From: Dicyema japonicum | Lineage: Eukaryota; Dicyemida; Rhombozoa; Dicyemidae | DNA length: 64,000 bases | Direction: 5' to 3' | Assembly: GCA_011109175.1 (NCBI GenBank) | Contig: RDEW01000043.1 | Span: forward strand, 310,001-374,000 | Notes under the pieces: model-generated | Told to the model about the DNA's origin: nothing | Database searches by the model: none | The model's input: the letters and a program-made list of their open reading frames with translations, nothing else | Translations under genes and position numbers: made by a program | In this document: positions 32,300 through 43,227 of the stretch, piece after piece | Numbering within the stretch: the first letter of the stretch is position 1 | Layout of the letters: each line of letters begins with the position of its first letter

Positions 32300-32640
32300 A
32301 TTTTATTTATTTATTTATTTAACCCAAGACCACCAGGAAAGATAGGTTAAAACTAATTTAGGTGAACCCAGCCTCCAACAACATCCGAACTCTCTTCGTT
32401 TGGTCTTCTGATGATCCAACCTCACTCCGGAAGCGTCTTCTCTTCCTTCTGCAAAGGAATTCAATCGGCGTGCACTTTTTTATTACCGACCAAAATTCCT
32501 CTGTATGGGCTACCTTTTCCTTGAGTGGGTTTTCCAGTTCCTTGCAGAAACGTAGGAAACCCTGGCTGTTTTTCAACGTCGCCTTATCAGAAACGAGGTC
32601 GCCAATGAGGATGTCCATGTGGTGCATAATTCACATATGA
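32300..32640 (-). mobile_element. LINE 3' fragment (FLCR subfamily)
   Basis: The ORF at 32627-32358 ends PIEFLCRRKRRRFRSEVGSS, then KRVRMLLEAGFT and a stop. The stop is followed on the minus strand by GGTTCACC...GGTGGTC, TTGGGTTAAATAAATAAAT. It is the sister of the fragment at 4805-5045. Confidence 0.7.
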
Positions 32641-32699
32641 TATCAGTGATATCGTTGATATCTAAACTAGGCAAGGAATCAATATATTCCTTGATTGCT

Positions 32700-33410
32700 G
32701 AATTAATTCCACTCAACTCTCCTTTCTAAGCATTTGTCTGGAAATCTCCCTAGTAGGAATACAAAGGTTCATTTCTGTTGTGAGTGCTTTCCCAATCTGG
32801 CAACGGAACTTCTCAAAGCATTTTCCAAAATTTGAAACTTTAGCCATCTGTTTTTCCTCCACTGGAAGGCCACAGAGTGATTCACTTGACTTGGAAGAAA
32901 GCAAGCACTTAAAATTAACAATTGACTTCGATGTCCCGGATTTTAAGTTAAAAGCTTAATTAATCAGAGGCCAACCACCACGGGGCATCCTCCTGAATCT
33001 GGATTTTGTAGCCTCAACGACTTCCACTGCCCATTGTTTCTGGTAAACAGTATGAACTTTGTCAACTAGACATTGCAGAGAAAAGATGTTCTTTAAGGTC
33101 AGTATTGACAACTTTTTGCAACTAATTTTTCCTTTGGCTTCAATGTCTGCTATGAAGTCTTCTTTTGGTCCAAATTGTAATCTCACGTTACGGAGGACGC
33201 TGAAAAGAATGACACCGTTTTGCGAATTTCGCGGGTTTTTGAAATGAAATATCGACTAAAAATACAATAGCGCTTGAATTTCCCTTTGATAGTTCATTTT
33301 CCAAAAGTTCCAGAACTCTTAAAAACCAGCGTTTTAGAACTTGTATCCAGGTAACAACATTGTCCCCGAGGAAAGAATAGTGGATACTATTGATGCCGGC
33401 CAAGTATTGG
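32700..33410 (-). other. Antisense ORF cluster, unclassified
   Basis: Three successive minus-strand ORFs (33403-33188, 33186-32956, 32904-32713) cover about 650 bp with little gap. They contain FLVDISFQKPAKFAKR, EVVEATKSRFRRMPRGGW and SNFGKCFEKFRCQIGKAL. The composition looks protein-coding and could be a decayed transposase (hAT/THAP-like features are only faintly suggested) or an unknown gene. No family assigned. Confidence 0.3.
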
Positions 33411-33419
33411 GAATCTCCT

Positions 33420-33675
33420 CAGTTAGGTGGATCCATTGACGTCATCGGAGGGAATGAAAATAATTTTTGACAAACTAGCCACATAGTACCACATGGTACC
33501 AATATTTCAAAGTATCTTAAATAATGATATTTGAAGAAAAAGTCTAGAAGTTGTTGAGATACTCACAACCAATCATTTCCTCTATATATGTTCTAACTAT
33601 CGTAGTCTCTAAAATTGGCTATTTGTTAAAAAATTCTAATTTTTAGTAACATTTTCAAATTCTCAAATTACTGCA
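33420..33675. other. Intergenic, no gene recognised
   Basis: Nothing recognisable apart from a short GTACCACATGGTACC palindrome near 33486. Confidence 0.4.
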
Positions 33676-33677
33676 CT

Positions 33678-33985
33678 TTACGAAAAGCCATATTAGCTAT
33701 AGCTCCTCCCAGGCAGGAGACACACTTAAGTAAAGAATAATTATCATAACTAGTAGAGGGAAATCCAAAGAATGCTCTTCACTTCTTTTTTGGATGCGAG
33801 TCCTTTTGTAGACGATCCGGTTCTGCAGTGAAATGTTTACTGGTGACGGCGTAACTCGTCAAACTAAAGCACCGTAGATGCGTGGAACCTTCAGCCGGAG
33901 TGTACAGTAGCGAGATTCGAACAAGTGGCCATCATGTCTTTTGCCTGGCCCTCGTTACACTGTGCCACTCAGCCGAGTTTTCTGA
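33678..33985 (-). repeat. SINE family A, full-length copy
   Basis: About 305 bp. On the minus strand it starts with a tRNA-like head: A-box-like GAGTGGCACAGTGTAACGAG and B-box-like TTGTTCGAATCTCGC. The body has GCTGAAGGTTCCACGC, GACGAGTTACGCCGTCACC and GAACCGGATCGTCTAC. The 3' end is GGAGCTATAGCTAATATGGC followed by TTTTCGTAAAGTGC. It is not a functional tRNA: no cloverleaf with paired acceptor ends can be drawn. Confidence 0.8.
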
Positions 33986-34650
33986 TGAAAATTGGCAATA
34001 TTTTTAGTAAAACAATTTATGATCAAATTAGTATGCAACATTCCTAGAAATTCAATACACGAAAATATTGAATTGATAAGTGATGAGAAAAAAGACAATT
34101 AGGTAAAAAAAGCACATATCCATGATTCAGTTTTCCACCAATGGTGACTTAGACATGTCAGGAGGGGGTGAATGTTAAGAGATTCCTCGAGTTAGTATAG
34201 ATTAAATGTTAAACTATCAATAATAAATATTTCATAAAGTTAAAATATCAACTCCCTTCAGGTAAAGTAAATGGGTGGTAGAGAGAAAAGTAGCAATCAT
34301 AAGGGAAGCTCCCAGATTCAGTCATATGTATGTGGAACATAAATCGAAGGTGGATCAAGACAAGAAATGTATATCTTGTGGTCACATAGAAACATGATAA
34401 CTAAGCGACTAAACGGATTCTGCTCATATAGTCTTATAAAACTGTATAGTGACGGGATTGAAGTGAAAATGAACATTCCTGAGGGAGGAGGTAGAGAAGC
34501 TTCACGTTTCGCGGCAGGAGTCCCATAAGCTCATTGATACCAAGTCTTTTGATGGCATTTGCGGAAACTCAGACGTGAATCGTTTTGAGGTGCGACTAAG
34601 TGGGTTCAGTCTTTAGAATGATTCAAAGAATGGGAATTTTGTCACATTTA
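33986..34650. other. Intergenic, possible decayed LINE
   Basis: KVDQDKKCISCGHIET near 34345-34400 has a CxxCGH arrangement like some LINE C-terminal knuckles, but neighbouring residues do not support it. No gene seen. Confidence 0.3.
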
Positions 34651-34654
34651 CATT

Positions 34655-35465
34655 ATTATTATTAACCCAAAACACCAATAGTTAATCTCTTGAAATTAAT
34701 TAGGTGATACCGACAATCCTGATGAGCTTTCTCAGCTTCTCCCGATGTTGGACTTTTGACCCAACACAGTCACGGTACGGGCTGGGGACAGTGTTCGTGA
34801 GAACAACTGGGGTAATGTGCTTCTGGAAACTGCTTGACACATGACGGTTTGTCGACGACAAGTCCTGCTGGAGGGTTAAGGTTAAAAAACTCTTGCCGTT
34901 TTGGTTGATAAAGTGGTCAAAGGGACTGGGTAGAATATTTCTCAGCTTTGCAATGTGCATTATGGGAGTCGCAGCTCGACATAGGGTGTCATCAACTTTA
35001 AGACGGTTGGTCTACGAGATATTAATTCCCCATGCTGGACAGCCATAGCTGATAGTCGGCTCGATGAATTGCTTATAGAGAATACCGAGAGCAGGGAATG
35101 GCTTTTTTATTCCACCAAATATGGTTTTGATTAAACCAATTTTCCTCTGACAAGTTCCAATGGTCTTCTCAATATGGGCATAAAAAACACATGTGGGTAT
35201 CAAAAGTGACCCCCAGAATTTAAGGGTTCTTCGTAAAAGGGATTTTTTTGTCCAGGAATAGATCTTCCGAGCATTTTGCCCTAGGTGAATAGAGTGGTGG
35301 AGGATTTTCCGGGAGATGTGTTCATCCGGTTTTGTGTAGCCAAGTTTGAATTTGTAACAAGAGTTCTTGTACTTTTTTGAAGCATTCGTGAGGTCTTGAT
35401 CACGTGAAATAATGAGTAGGTCATCAGCATAGGCGAGAATTATCGAAAAAGTTACTCCCAGGACT
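34655..35465 (-). mobile_element. CR1/Jockey-like LINE, 3' half
   Basis: Minus strand: ILAYADDLLIISRDQDL near 35440-35395 with an intact YADD box; LLIPTCVFYAHIEKTIGTCQ; LYKQFIEPTISYGCPAWG (35090-35020); after a shift CVGSKVQHREKLRKLIRIVG and IT. The tail region has GGTATCACCTAATTAATT, GGTGTTTTGGG and TTAATAATAATAATG. The copy is truncated just upstream of the palm at about 35465, next to the A/T tract of CHTF8. Confidence 0.8.
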
Positions 35466-35557
35466 AAACTGTATTAGCAAATTAATTTAAAGATTGAAAA
35501 CAAATTTTATAAAATGTTAAAATATTTTTTTTCAAATTTAATTTAAAAAACATTTAA
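35466..35557 (+). promoter_or_regulatory. A/T tract upstream of CHTF8
   Basis: About 90 bp of almost pure A/T (AATTAATTTAAAG, TTTTTTTTCAAATTTAATTT) ends at the CHTF8 start codon. Confidence 0.35.
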
Positions 35558-35897
35558 ATGATTCATATTCCTGTGCGCGGGTTGGCTGTATAAATCTAAT
35601 TTTAGATCAACCGATAGGGGAATCGTTTTGGAGCTTCACGGGGACCTTAAATTTGAAGAGAATTGTCAACTTAAATTTTTTATCGACAAAAAAGTTTTAA
35701 AATGGCTCCAAATTTAGGGCGTCCCTTATCTAGTAATAGACAAGAAAATATTAGTAGGAATGGAAGAGAAAGTCGACCCGAACATGGCTTTAATGTCACG
35801 CTGGGATTCCGCTGTAAATATGGAATTTATTATCACGAAGAAGTACGTTTTTAACGACAAGCCAATACAGCTAGTTTCAAGCAATCGTAACCATTAA
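35558..35897 (+). CDS. CHTF8: CHTF8/Ctf8-type cohesion clamp-loader subunit
   Basis: Ctf8 binds DSCC1 and CHTF18 in the alternative RFC complex that loads PCNA for sister-chromatid cohesion. Three exons with introns 35581-35605 (25 nt) and 35694-35717 (24 nt) give an open 96-residue protein. It begins MIHIPVRG, then RGIVLELHGDLKFEENC, corresponding to the family's W.L.ELQG..E segment. GVPYLVIDKKILVGMEEKVD matches the conserved G.P.L.IG.H.L.GK...L. NMALMSR follows at the K P.AVL.K position. The end MEFIITKKYVFNDKPIQLVS matches the family's Y.V...I..K..FK.RP.PI. Every coding base is explained. The protein is shorter than vertebrate CHTF8 (about 120 residues), lacking part of the loop between the first two blocks. 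Confidence 0.8.
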
Positions 35898-35899
35898 AT

Positions 35900-36495
35900 G
35901 TTTTATTCGTTGCTTAAATTCATAATTTTCTTATTGCCACTGCTGAGGTCATTTTTTAAGAAAATGAAGTGAAGAAATTAATTAATGCCTTCGAGTCACT
36001 TGCAACTCAGTCAAGGCTAACTGCTTTCTCATTTTTTCCCAAACAGACCTCATGAGGTTGATTTGTGATCCCCTCTCAGTCTTTATCAGTGCTTTTTGAC
36101 GTTTAGCTTCATCATTAAAGATGTATTCTTAGTTACCAAAGCCTCGTGGATGGTCTACTCTCATGAAAATACAAACAGGATTGAAGGTTGTCGGTGAGCC
36201 AGGTAGAGGTGTAGTGATCTAGCGCAGATTAGCCGATTTAGTAATGGAATTTATTTCCGTAATTTTAAAACGTTTTTCTGAAAATATTAAACATATTTAG
36301 GAAGGTTTCATTTGATGAGTTACAAAAGTAGTTTTTGAGATGCTTAAGTTATTAGCAATACTTAAATTGATAATTGAGAAACCCATTGGCAGATGTAAGC
36401 TCGACGAAAGAACGGCAAAACTAAAATTATAGCTTAAGGATTGCAAAACTGCATTTTATTTATAAACCACCAATGCAACGAGAAAAAGTTAACAG
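35900..36495. other. Intergenic, no gene recognised
   Basis: No coding segment or known repeat seen. Confidence 0.45.
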
Positions 36496-36499
36496 TGAA

Positions 36500-36705
36500 C
36501 AACTAATTTAGCCATTTCCCACATTCCCAGAGGCAGATAGTTCTTCCAATATCACACACGACCATCTAAAACCAGAGAAAGAAGAAAACATCCAGTCCTT
36601 GCAGTTGCGGGAACTCCTCCAATAGAACGAAGGAGAGCAAATGATAGTTTTCATGTCATATTGGCGCCGTATGCTACCTGACACAAGTGGTTCACAGAAC
36701 ATTAC
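36500..36705 (-). repeat. SINE family C copy
   Basis: The minus strand carries GCGCCAATATGACATGAAAAC, GGAGGAGTTCCCGCAACTGC, AAGGACTGGATGT, GGTCGTGTGTGATATTGGAAG and GGGAATGTGGGAAATGGCTAA. It then has AGTTGTTCACTGTTAACTTT. The hairpin arms are mutated. The antisense ORF 36702-36508 is a by-product. Confidence 0.6.
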
Positions 36706-36849
36706 TCAAACGGAAAAAAATAAAATAATTTTATTAAGTGGATTAAGATCCATATTAAAGGCGTCCGTGGGCGCTTTTTGAGACAGTTGATCACATGAAG
36801 GTACGCTTTAAAGAGGGAAGAGAGGGACGGAACGTGTAAAAGATGTTAA

Positions 36850-36975
36850 GAAAATTGATTTTTACTAAATCTTAAAAAGTAATTATTCTAATATTTATAA
36901 ATATAAAATTTTTATTTAAATTATAATTAAAATAAATAAAATTTAAAAAAATAATTTGAAAAACACGATTTGTGA
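36850..36975 (+). promoter_or_regulatory. A/T tract upstream of RBM19
   Basis: From about 36870 to 36960 the sequence is almost only A and T (ATTTATAAATATAAAA, AAATTATAATTAAAATAAAT), ending close to the start codon. Confidence 0.35.
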
Positions 36976-39517
36976 ATGTCACGTCTCATTGTGAAGAATC
37001 TTCCTACCAAAGTAAATAACTCTATTAAAGTTAGATTACTGAAAAAGAGCTAAAATCTTTATTTGGAAAATTTGGTACATTAACTGACTGTTCTCTGAAA
37101 TACACTCAAAGTGGTAAAAGCAGGAATTTTTCCTTTATTGGCTATTCCAATGAAGACGACGCTACTAAAGCCATGAATTATTACAATAATTCATATATTG
37201 GTTCTGCAAAGATTTTAGTTCGATTTCTTTTGATATTTTCGTAGGTTGAGCTTTCACGTGATTTCCACACAAATACGACGAGCAGAAATGCTACCCCACA
37301 AGAAGGTATAGTTTGAATTTTAAATATTTTTTATATTAATTATTTTTAATTTATTTTATTTCAGAAAATAATTTAAACGTTGAAAATTCCACTTTGAAAG
37401 AAACCCCCAAAACCGTTGCCATATTCGGAGCTCCTACGTACATAAATAAGCAGCATCTGATTGACTTTTTCAAACCATTAACTGTGGTTAGATTCTGTCG
37501 TGATGGAAAGAAGAGTTTGAACTTTTTTAATTTAATTTAGTGATTATCGAGTTTTCTGATGAAAAAGAGGCAGGGCAAGGTCTCAGTTACGCCAAGAAAT
37601 ATTTGGGTGATTTTCAATCAATTTAAATTTAGGCGGGAAAAAAATTAAAATCAAACCATCGAGATGTGTCACTAAACCGCTAAATTTAAAACCCAAGAAA
37701 CTGACTCGTGTTGAATTGGTAAGGCTTAATTTTTCACATTCCAGTCCAATTTCAAGCCCGAAGATGTCTCTGATTCTGGTAGGCTTTTTGTTCGCAACCT
37801 TCCCTTTGTTTGCACTCAGGAAGATTTGCGAACAAAATTCGAACATTTTGGTAGTCAGTTGATTTATTTTAGGGAAACTTGTTGAAGTTCTACTTCCAAT
37901 TGATCCTCATACTACAGTTCCTCGGGGATTTGCCTTCATAACATTCATGTTCCCCAACGACGCTTTGAAGGCACTCAACCAACTCGATGGATCTATTTTT
38001 ATGGGAAGAATGCTTCACGTTATCCCAGCCAAAATGATTCCTGTACACGAAGGTTGAACTCTGGGTGACTGACTAATAGATAAACGACGAAAACTCGGAT
38101 TTTAAGCAGAAAAAACGTGAGAAACTTAAAAAATCCGCTGTCTGCTCTCGGAATTGGAACGCTCTCTTTCTTGGAGCCAATTCAGTTGCTGATGCAATTT
38201 CCCAGAGGTACGACAGCTCAAAGGGGACTTGGTTGGAGTCGAAGCTTCGGTATGACTGATTTACCCATTTTAGAGGGAAAATAATTCTATTGGAGTGAAG
38301 ATGGCTTTGGGGGAGACTCAACTGGTAATTGAGACAAGAAAGTTTTTGTTGGACCACGGAGTCGCTTTGGATTGTTTTTCACAAGTTTTTTATTCCTTAA
38401 CATGCAGCCGTCTGGAGAACGGAGTAAGACGGTGATTCTGGTGAAGAACCTACCTTTTGGTGTCACAAAAGATGACCTTGTGACCCTATTCAAACCATTT
38501 GCCATAGTTAACCGTGTAATCTTCCCTCCTTCCGCAATTACTGCTATTATGGAATTTGGGGAGGATGCTAGTGCTGCTTTTAAGCGATTAGCCTATTCTC
38601 AGGTAGTGATTTCAGTAAAAATCTTAGTTCCGTGGGAACCCATTGTATCTCGAATGGGCTCCGGTTGAACTGCTTCCCCACATGGCGAAAAGTGAAGTTA
38701 AAGTGGATGAGGATGAAATGGTTTGTTTAATATTTAATTTGGGAATCCGAGGAGGAAGTTGGTCCTGGATGTACTGTGTTTGTGAAGAATCTCAGTTTCA
38801 ATACAACAGCTGAATCTATTAAGGAGATCTTTGAAATTTGTGGACCTGTCAAAGACGTCACGATTGCCCAAAAGGTGTCTCCAAAGGAACCTGGGAAGAT
38901 CCTTTCTGCAGGATATGGCTTTGTGACATTCAAAAGATCAGAATCTGCACAAAAGTCTGAGAGAACTTCAAAGGAGGATCGTGGACGACCATTCCATCGA
39001 GTTGAAGTTGTCTGAACGTGCCCCCACGTGATTTTTCTTTTTAATATGTAGAACTTCAAATCAACAAAAAGCCAAGCAAAAATCGTCAAAGTGCAGCAAT
39101 AAGCTTATTGTACGGAATATCCCCTTCCAAGCTCGTCGAAGTGAAATTTATAAGCTGTTTAGGTATGTTTATTACTTATTAAAGTGTTTTTGGAGAGTTG
39201 AGGACTGTAAGATTGCCTAGGAAGGTTAGCACATGTGCAACTGACCATCGTGGATTTGCCTTTGTTGACTTTTCTGACGAGGGATCAGCAAGGGTAGTTT
39301 TCTCTCTTATTTCAGCGAGCTATGGAGGCTTTGTGTCACAGCACTCACTTATATGGAAGGAGACTGGTGATTGAATATGCCAGCTGTGAGGATGAAAATG
39401 TTGGGAGATTGAGAAAGAAGGCTGTAGATCAGCAAAGTTGGACTTTTGTTCTTGTTTTTAGATGCGACTGAGCGATTGGAAAGAAGTAGAAAAAGAAAGA
39501 TTAATTTTGATTTTTGA
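36976..39517 (+). CDS. RBM19: RBM19/Mrd1 pre-rRNA processing protein
   Basis: RBM19/Mrd1 is a nucleolar multi-RRM protein of the small-subunit processome. About 698 residues are encoded in 17 exons; introns are mostly 22-27 nt, with longer ones of 59, 37 and 31 nt. RRM1 begins MSRLIVKNLPTK and contains FGTLTDCSLKYT. Further RRMs: TVAIFGAPTYINKQHL (37410); RLFVRNLPFVCTQEDL with RGFAFITF (37780-37950); the family-specific NWNALFLGANSVADAISQRY (38150); VALGETQLV-like GVKMALGETQLVIETRKFL (38297) leading to KTVILVKNLPFGVTKDDLV; LYLEWAPVELLP; TVFVKNLSFNTTAESIKEI with GYGFVTF; and LIVRNIPFQARRSEIYKLF with RGFAFVDF and LVIEYA. One base too many near 38957 shifts the frame in the fifth RRM. Removing it makes the coding length a multiple of three, so it is a mutation or assembly error. 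Confidence 0.93.
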
Positions 39518-39524
39518 ATATTTT

Positions 39525-40380
39525 TTTATTTATTTGATTGAGATAGCGTGTAGCCACCTCAGCCTTTCGGGAAGTTGTTAAGTGAAGATTGAAACCGCAG
39601 ACATGATGAGACTCCGACCACTAAAACATTAAATCAAAATAGTAAAATTATTTTACAATTAATTGCCTTTTCCAAAAATTGAGGGTACTCATCTCTGAAA
39701 CCTAGATTTTTAAAATATATAAGAGAACTTAATTCTGAATTTGGGATTCCAGTAGATTTCGATATAACTGGTCTTTACGATTAAAGCAGTCGATATTTGT
39801 ACGAAAACATTCTTGAGTTTTTTAAGTTTTTTATTTCTCTAAGTGAAATAAGAGATGAGGTCCGTCGTTTAACACGTGAGACATGGAATTTCTGGACCGA
39901 GAAAGTGTCAGGTACACTAAGTACCCGTGTTCAAATCACGTCTATTCAAAAATTAAATAACTTGAAGGATCATGCTTCAAATGGTGCAGTGATACAAATA
40001 AGACTCCCTCAGTTAGGAAAATTAACCTGGAAATTTGAACAAGGAAGAAGTTAAAACAACTAATTAGTGATCTCGGTATTCAACAACAGACGCTCGAGGT
40101 TTTTGCAATGTTTCTCCATAGTTCCCAATGCTTTCCCGTACCCACGACATTCCTCTTTAAACATAACTTGAAGAAGCGCTGGTTTTTTTCAGTTTTGCTG
40201 ATTTCGGTGGGTTCTACCGCTGATCTGAATAACGATCAGATTCGTCGCCGTATGAAGTTATGAGCTCGAACCCACTATTCCGGATTGATTTTTACAGAAA
40301 AAGAACAATAAAAATTAGAATTTGAGGTTTATTTACATTTTTATCAGCCCTTCAACCGAGGTGTAGTAATGTATCATTTA
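39525..40380. other. Intergenic with gene-like fragment
   Basis: The stretch 39745-39790 (GGGATTCCAGTAGATTTCGA, TATAACTGG, GATTAAAGCAGTC) closely resembles AFG2A exon 2 (5541-5590) at the DNA level. The following HVRETWNFW-like text near 39870 is not clearly coding. It may be a degenerate partial copy of AFG2A. Confidence 0.35.
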
Positions 40381-40384
40381 TTTA

Positions 40385-40625
40385 TGACTCCTCTTAGGCA
40401 GGACGCACATCTGAGAAGGAAAGAGCAACCATGCTAATTAATCGTAGTAATGAGCCCAAGACATCGAGTGTTCTAAACTTCTTTCCTCTTTGGTTGCATG
40501 TGAGTCCCTGAAGACAATCTGGTTCCGCAGTGATGAATCACTGAAGACGTGATCACTCGTAGATCCAAGAACCATCGAAGATGAGTGGAACCATCAATCG
40601 AAATGGACACCAGAGGGACCCGAAA
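40385..40625 (-). repeat. SINE family A copy
   Basis: Minus-strand body matching 33680-33985: GATTGATGGTTCCACTCATC, GAACCAGATTGTCTTCAGGG and TAATTAGCATGGTTGCTC. The tRNA-like head is largely lost. Confidence 0.55.
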
Positions 40626-40731
40626 CCATTTGGATTTTTTTTAATTTTTATTTAATTAAAATCAAAATATTTATATAGTCACTAAAATATAACCCAGGTT
40701 GAGCAACTATTAATCAAATATTTAGTCGCAA

Positions 40732-41480
40732 ATGGATGATCCCAAAGAAATGTCGGTGGCTGGGACCTATTTGGATGAATGTGTGTTGGAGAAGATATTT
40801 CCAAATGATGTACTAAACAACGAAATAATTGATGAAAGTGAAAAATTCATATTAGAGACTGGGGAAACATTGGGTGTCATCTCTTTAACCTTAAAAACAC
40901 TTGCACAACGAGGGACCAATATACACACATGACGGAATGACTTATCACAACATTTTAATTGAAGATGACCTTCCCTCAATTGTCAGTCTGGTGGGCAAAA
41001 AACCTATCTGAACCATATTCTAAGATAACTACAAGTATTTTCTGTTCCTGTGGCCCGACTACTGCTTGATAGTTGCCTTGCTACTCATTCCAGGCCAAAA
41101 ACTCAGAAGGGGAATGTGTGGCCGTTATAATCTGTCGAGTTCAGAATCACTTCTCAGACCGGTCCTGTTACTCAAAGAAGGAGGAAAAGAGGTGCTACAT
41201 AGCCATGCTGGTGTGGATGCAGCTTATCGTCGCCGAAGAATTGGTATTTTTCACTTTTTCTCAAATTTGTCGAAATTTTGTATTTTTAGGGAAAACGCTG
41301 GTCGACCTGATCATCAAACAAGCAAAGCAAAACAACTGCGACGTCATATTTCTGGAGACTGACTGCCACAATGAGGTCTCCCTGAAGATGTACGAAAGCC
41401 TTGGTTTCATCCGCGACAAATTTCTCTTGAATTACTACTCATCCGCTCTCTCAGCTTATCGCTTAAAATTTTACCTTTGA
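40732..41480 (+). pseudogene. NAA30: NAA30-type N-alpha-acetyltransferase, frame-broken
   Basis: NAA30 (MAK3) is the catalytic subunit of NatC. The catalytic region begins at an ATG at 40937 (TYHNILIEDDLPSIVSLV), then KNLSEPYSK, YKYFLFLWPDY, a 22-nt intron (41066-41087), GECVAVIICRVQ, RCYIAML, GVDAAYRRRRIG, a 46-nt intron, KTLVDLIIKQAK, VIFLETDCHNEVSLKMYE, SLGFIRDKFLLNYY and AYRLKFYL. The acetyl-CoA loop RRRRIGK is present. Frame breaks: one extra A in the run near 41003, one base missing near 41030 and one near 41213. Correcting these makes the coding length a multiple of three. ORF 40732-40932 may be an N-terminal extension in another frame. The high remaining similarity means a young pseudogene or a badly sequenced gene. 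Confidence 0.75.
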
Positions 41481-41484
41481 TTAT

Positions 41485-43015
41485 AAATTTTTATCAGCCT
41501 AAGTCAGTTATTCATTGGATTGCCTTGAAATGTTGCATTATTGAGTTCACCGTGAATTTTTGTACGTTTGAAGGAGTTATCCTTCATCATAACAAACTAG
41601 GGCCTTTTACTAGCCCATGCGACTGCTAAGCTAATGAATGTTATTAAGGAATTTATAATCCGATATGCCGGGAAACGTTAACAGCGGAATTAAGTGTATC
41701 CAGTTTTCACGGTCGTTTCAAGAAAAAACCACAACTGCGAAATTCCTCGAGGAATGGCGAGTTGAGTCGAAGGGAGCAAATTATTGGTGGATCACATAAC
41801 GCCACGACAATTGAACGAAGAAAAGGCACTGGGAATAGGAAGAGAACCTTAGCTCAGTCTATGTTACAGATCTGATATCTTAACCACTAAGCTACCTGGA
41901 TTTTAAGGATATTCTGGCCATACCAGCTAGAACTATGAGCATACTAGCACAAATGGGCTTTCTCCCTAGTGTAAACCTTCCCATGATTGGGGGATACGTA
42001 CTGAATGCGATGGAAGTAACTCGATGAAATTTAAGAACATAAATTCTAAATCATCCATAAAAAAGTTACTTAGAAATCTATCCGGAATTTAGACCTTTGA
42101 GAGACGCAATGTGAGAATAAAATACACGAGTTCTATTGTCTCATATACCGCTTTTATTCTTAAAATATCATGAAACTAAGTGATTTCTTAAGAGACTACG
42201 TAGCCAAACGTTACAATGATTTCTATGGTCCTTTAATTCATGGTCTTAATTACTAGTGATTTCAGTCAGTTTTTAAATTTTATTGATTATTCCTAAGATG
42301 TGGGTAGTCAGAATCCAAAACGTGTCAAATGAGAGAATTTTTGATCTGATACGGTGATTCCTGATGATATGGCCCAAGCAGTAAGTTTTCGTTCCTGAGC
42401 ACATCAACATGGTAACTTACAAAAAAAGCTACAAAATGCTTAAAGATATTCATTTCATAGTTTTAGGTCTGCATGACCTCGATAACTAGCTCATCCTCTC
42501 GTACAAGTGCACCTGAAATATGGGTGCAGGACACGTGATCTCCTATTTGATCAGAAATTGTGATTCATTCAATCGGTAAAATCAAATCTGTTAGATTTAC
42601 GTTAAGGTTTACAGAAATTGTTCTTCCTGTGAAAATTGTAATTAGACTGGTGGAGTAATTACTTGAAAAAAAGAATAAAATCTCATTTTATCTATTCAAG
42701 TGAATGACTTGTTCATGTCTCGTTTGAAATCATACAATCCGACTGTCTTAAAGATGCCAGGCGCTTGGCTGGCATTCAAAAATGATCTCTCTTCCCAACT
42801 TAGCTTAAAGAGCTTCAAAAACTTCAGATACAGATAGACCTGTTGTCTGTAAGAACACGTGTTACTAGGACCACGAAAACCGGATGTCCTTTAATTAGAT
42901 GTTAATTAACTCAAATACCTCGTTTAATAGGTTTTTCGGTTAGTAAATGAGTACTAAGGCAATATATAATTAGCCGTCAATGATTAGTAATGTTTTCATT
43001 ACTCAAACCTCAGCT
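41485..43015. other. Long intergenic stretch, one tRNA-like fragment
   Basis: About 1.5 kb without a gene. On the minus strand 41895-41855 reads CCAGGTAGCTTAGTGGTTAA, a good A-box-like sequence, probably the head of a SINE. No paired tRNA structure follows. No other feature is supported. Confidence 0.45.
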
Positions 43016-43019
43016 TAGG

Positions 43020-43150
43020 CGGTACTCACGCTTTATTTAAAAATAAGAGCAGTCATGCTAATTAATCCAAGGCATTAATTCAAGACATTGAAATGTTGTT
43101 GATTTTTCTTTCTTTTCTTTTTTGCCTGAGTGTGAGTCCCACCATCGATC
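43020..43150 (-). repeat. SINE family A fragment
   Basis: CACGCTTTATTTAAAAATAA, GAGCAGTCATGCTAATTAATC and GAGTGTGAGTCCCACC are the 3' half of family A, in minus orientation, most like the 40385-40625 copy. Confidence 0.45.
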
Positions 43151-43227
43151 GCATCGCTAATCAGCTGAAATGTCAGATATTACCTACCGTCTGATCACCC
43201 GATCATTATTGATGTTTGTTTATTTTC

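Noticed and set aside
33905-33985. tRNA gene on the minus strand
   Set aside because: A- and B-box words are present, but the acceptor and T stems do not pair and the unit continues into a repeated SINE body found at several other places.
38727-39089. 120-codon antisense ORF
   Set aside because: It is antisense to a conserved RRM exon of RBM19.
41850-41900. tRNA gene (GTAGCTTAGTGGTTAA on the minus strand)
   Set aside because: No B box at the right distance and no cloverleaf; more likely a SINE head.
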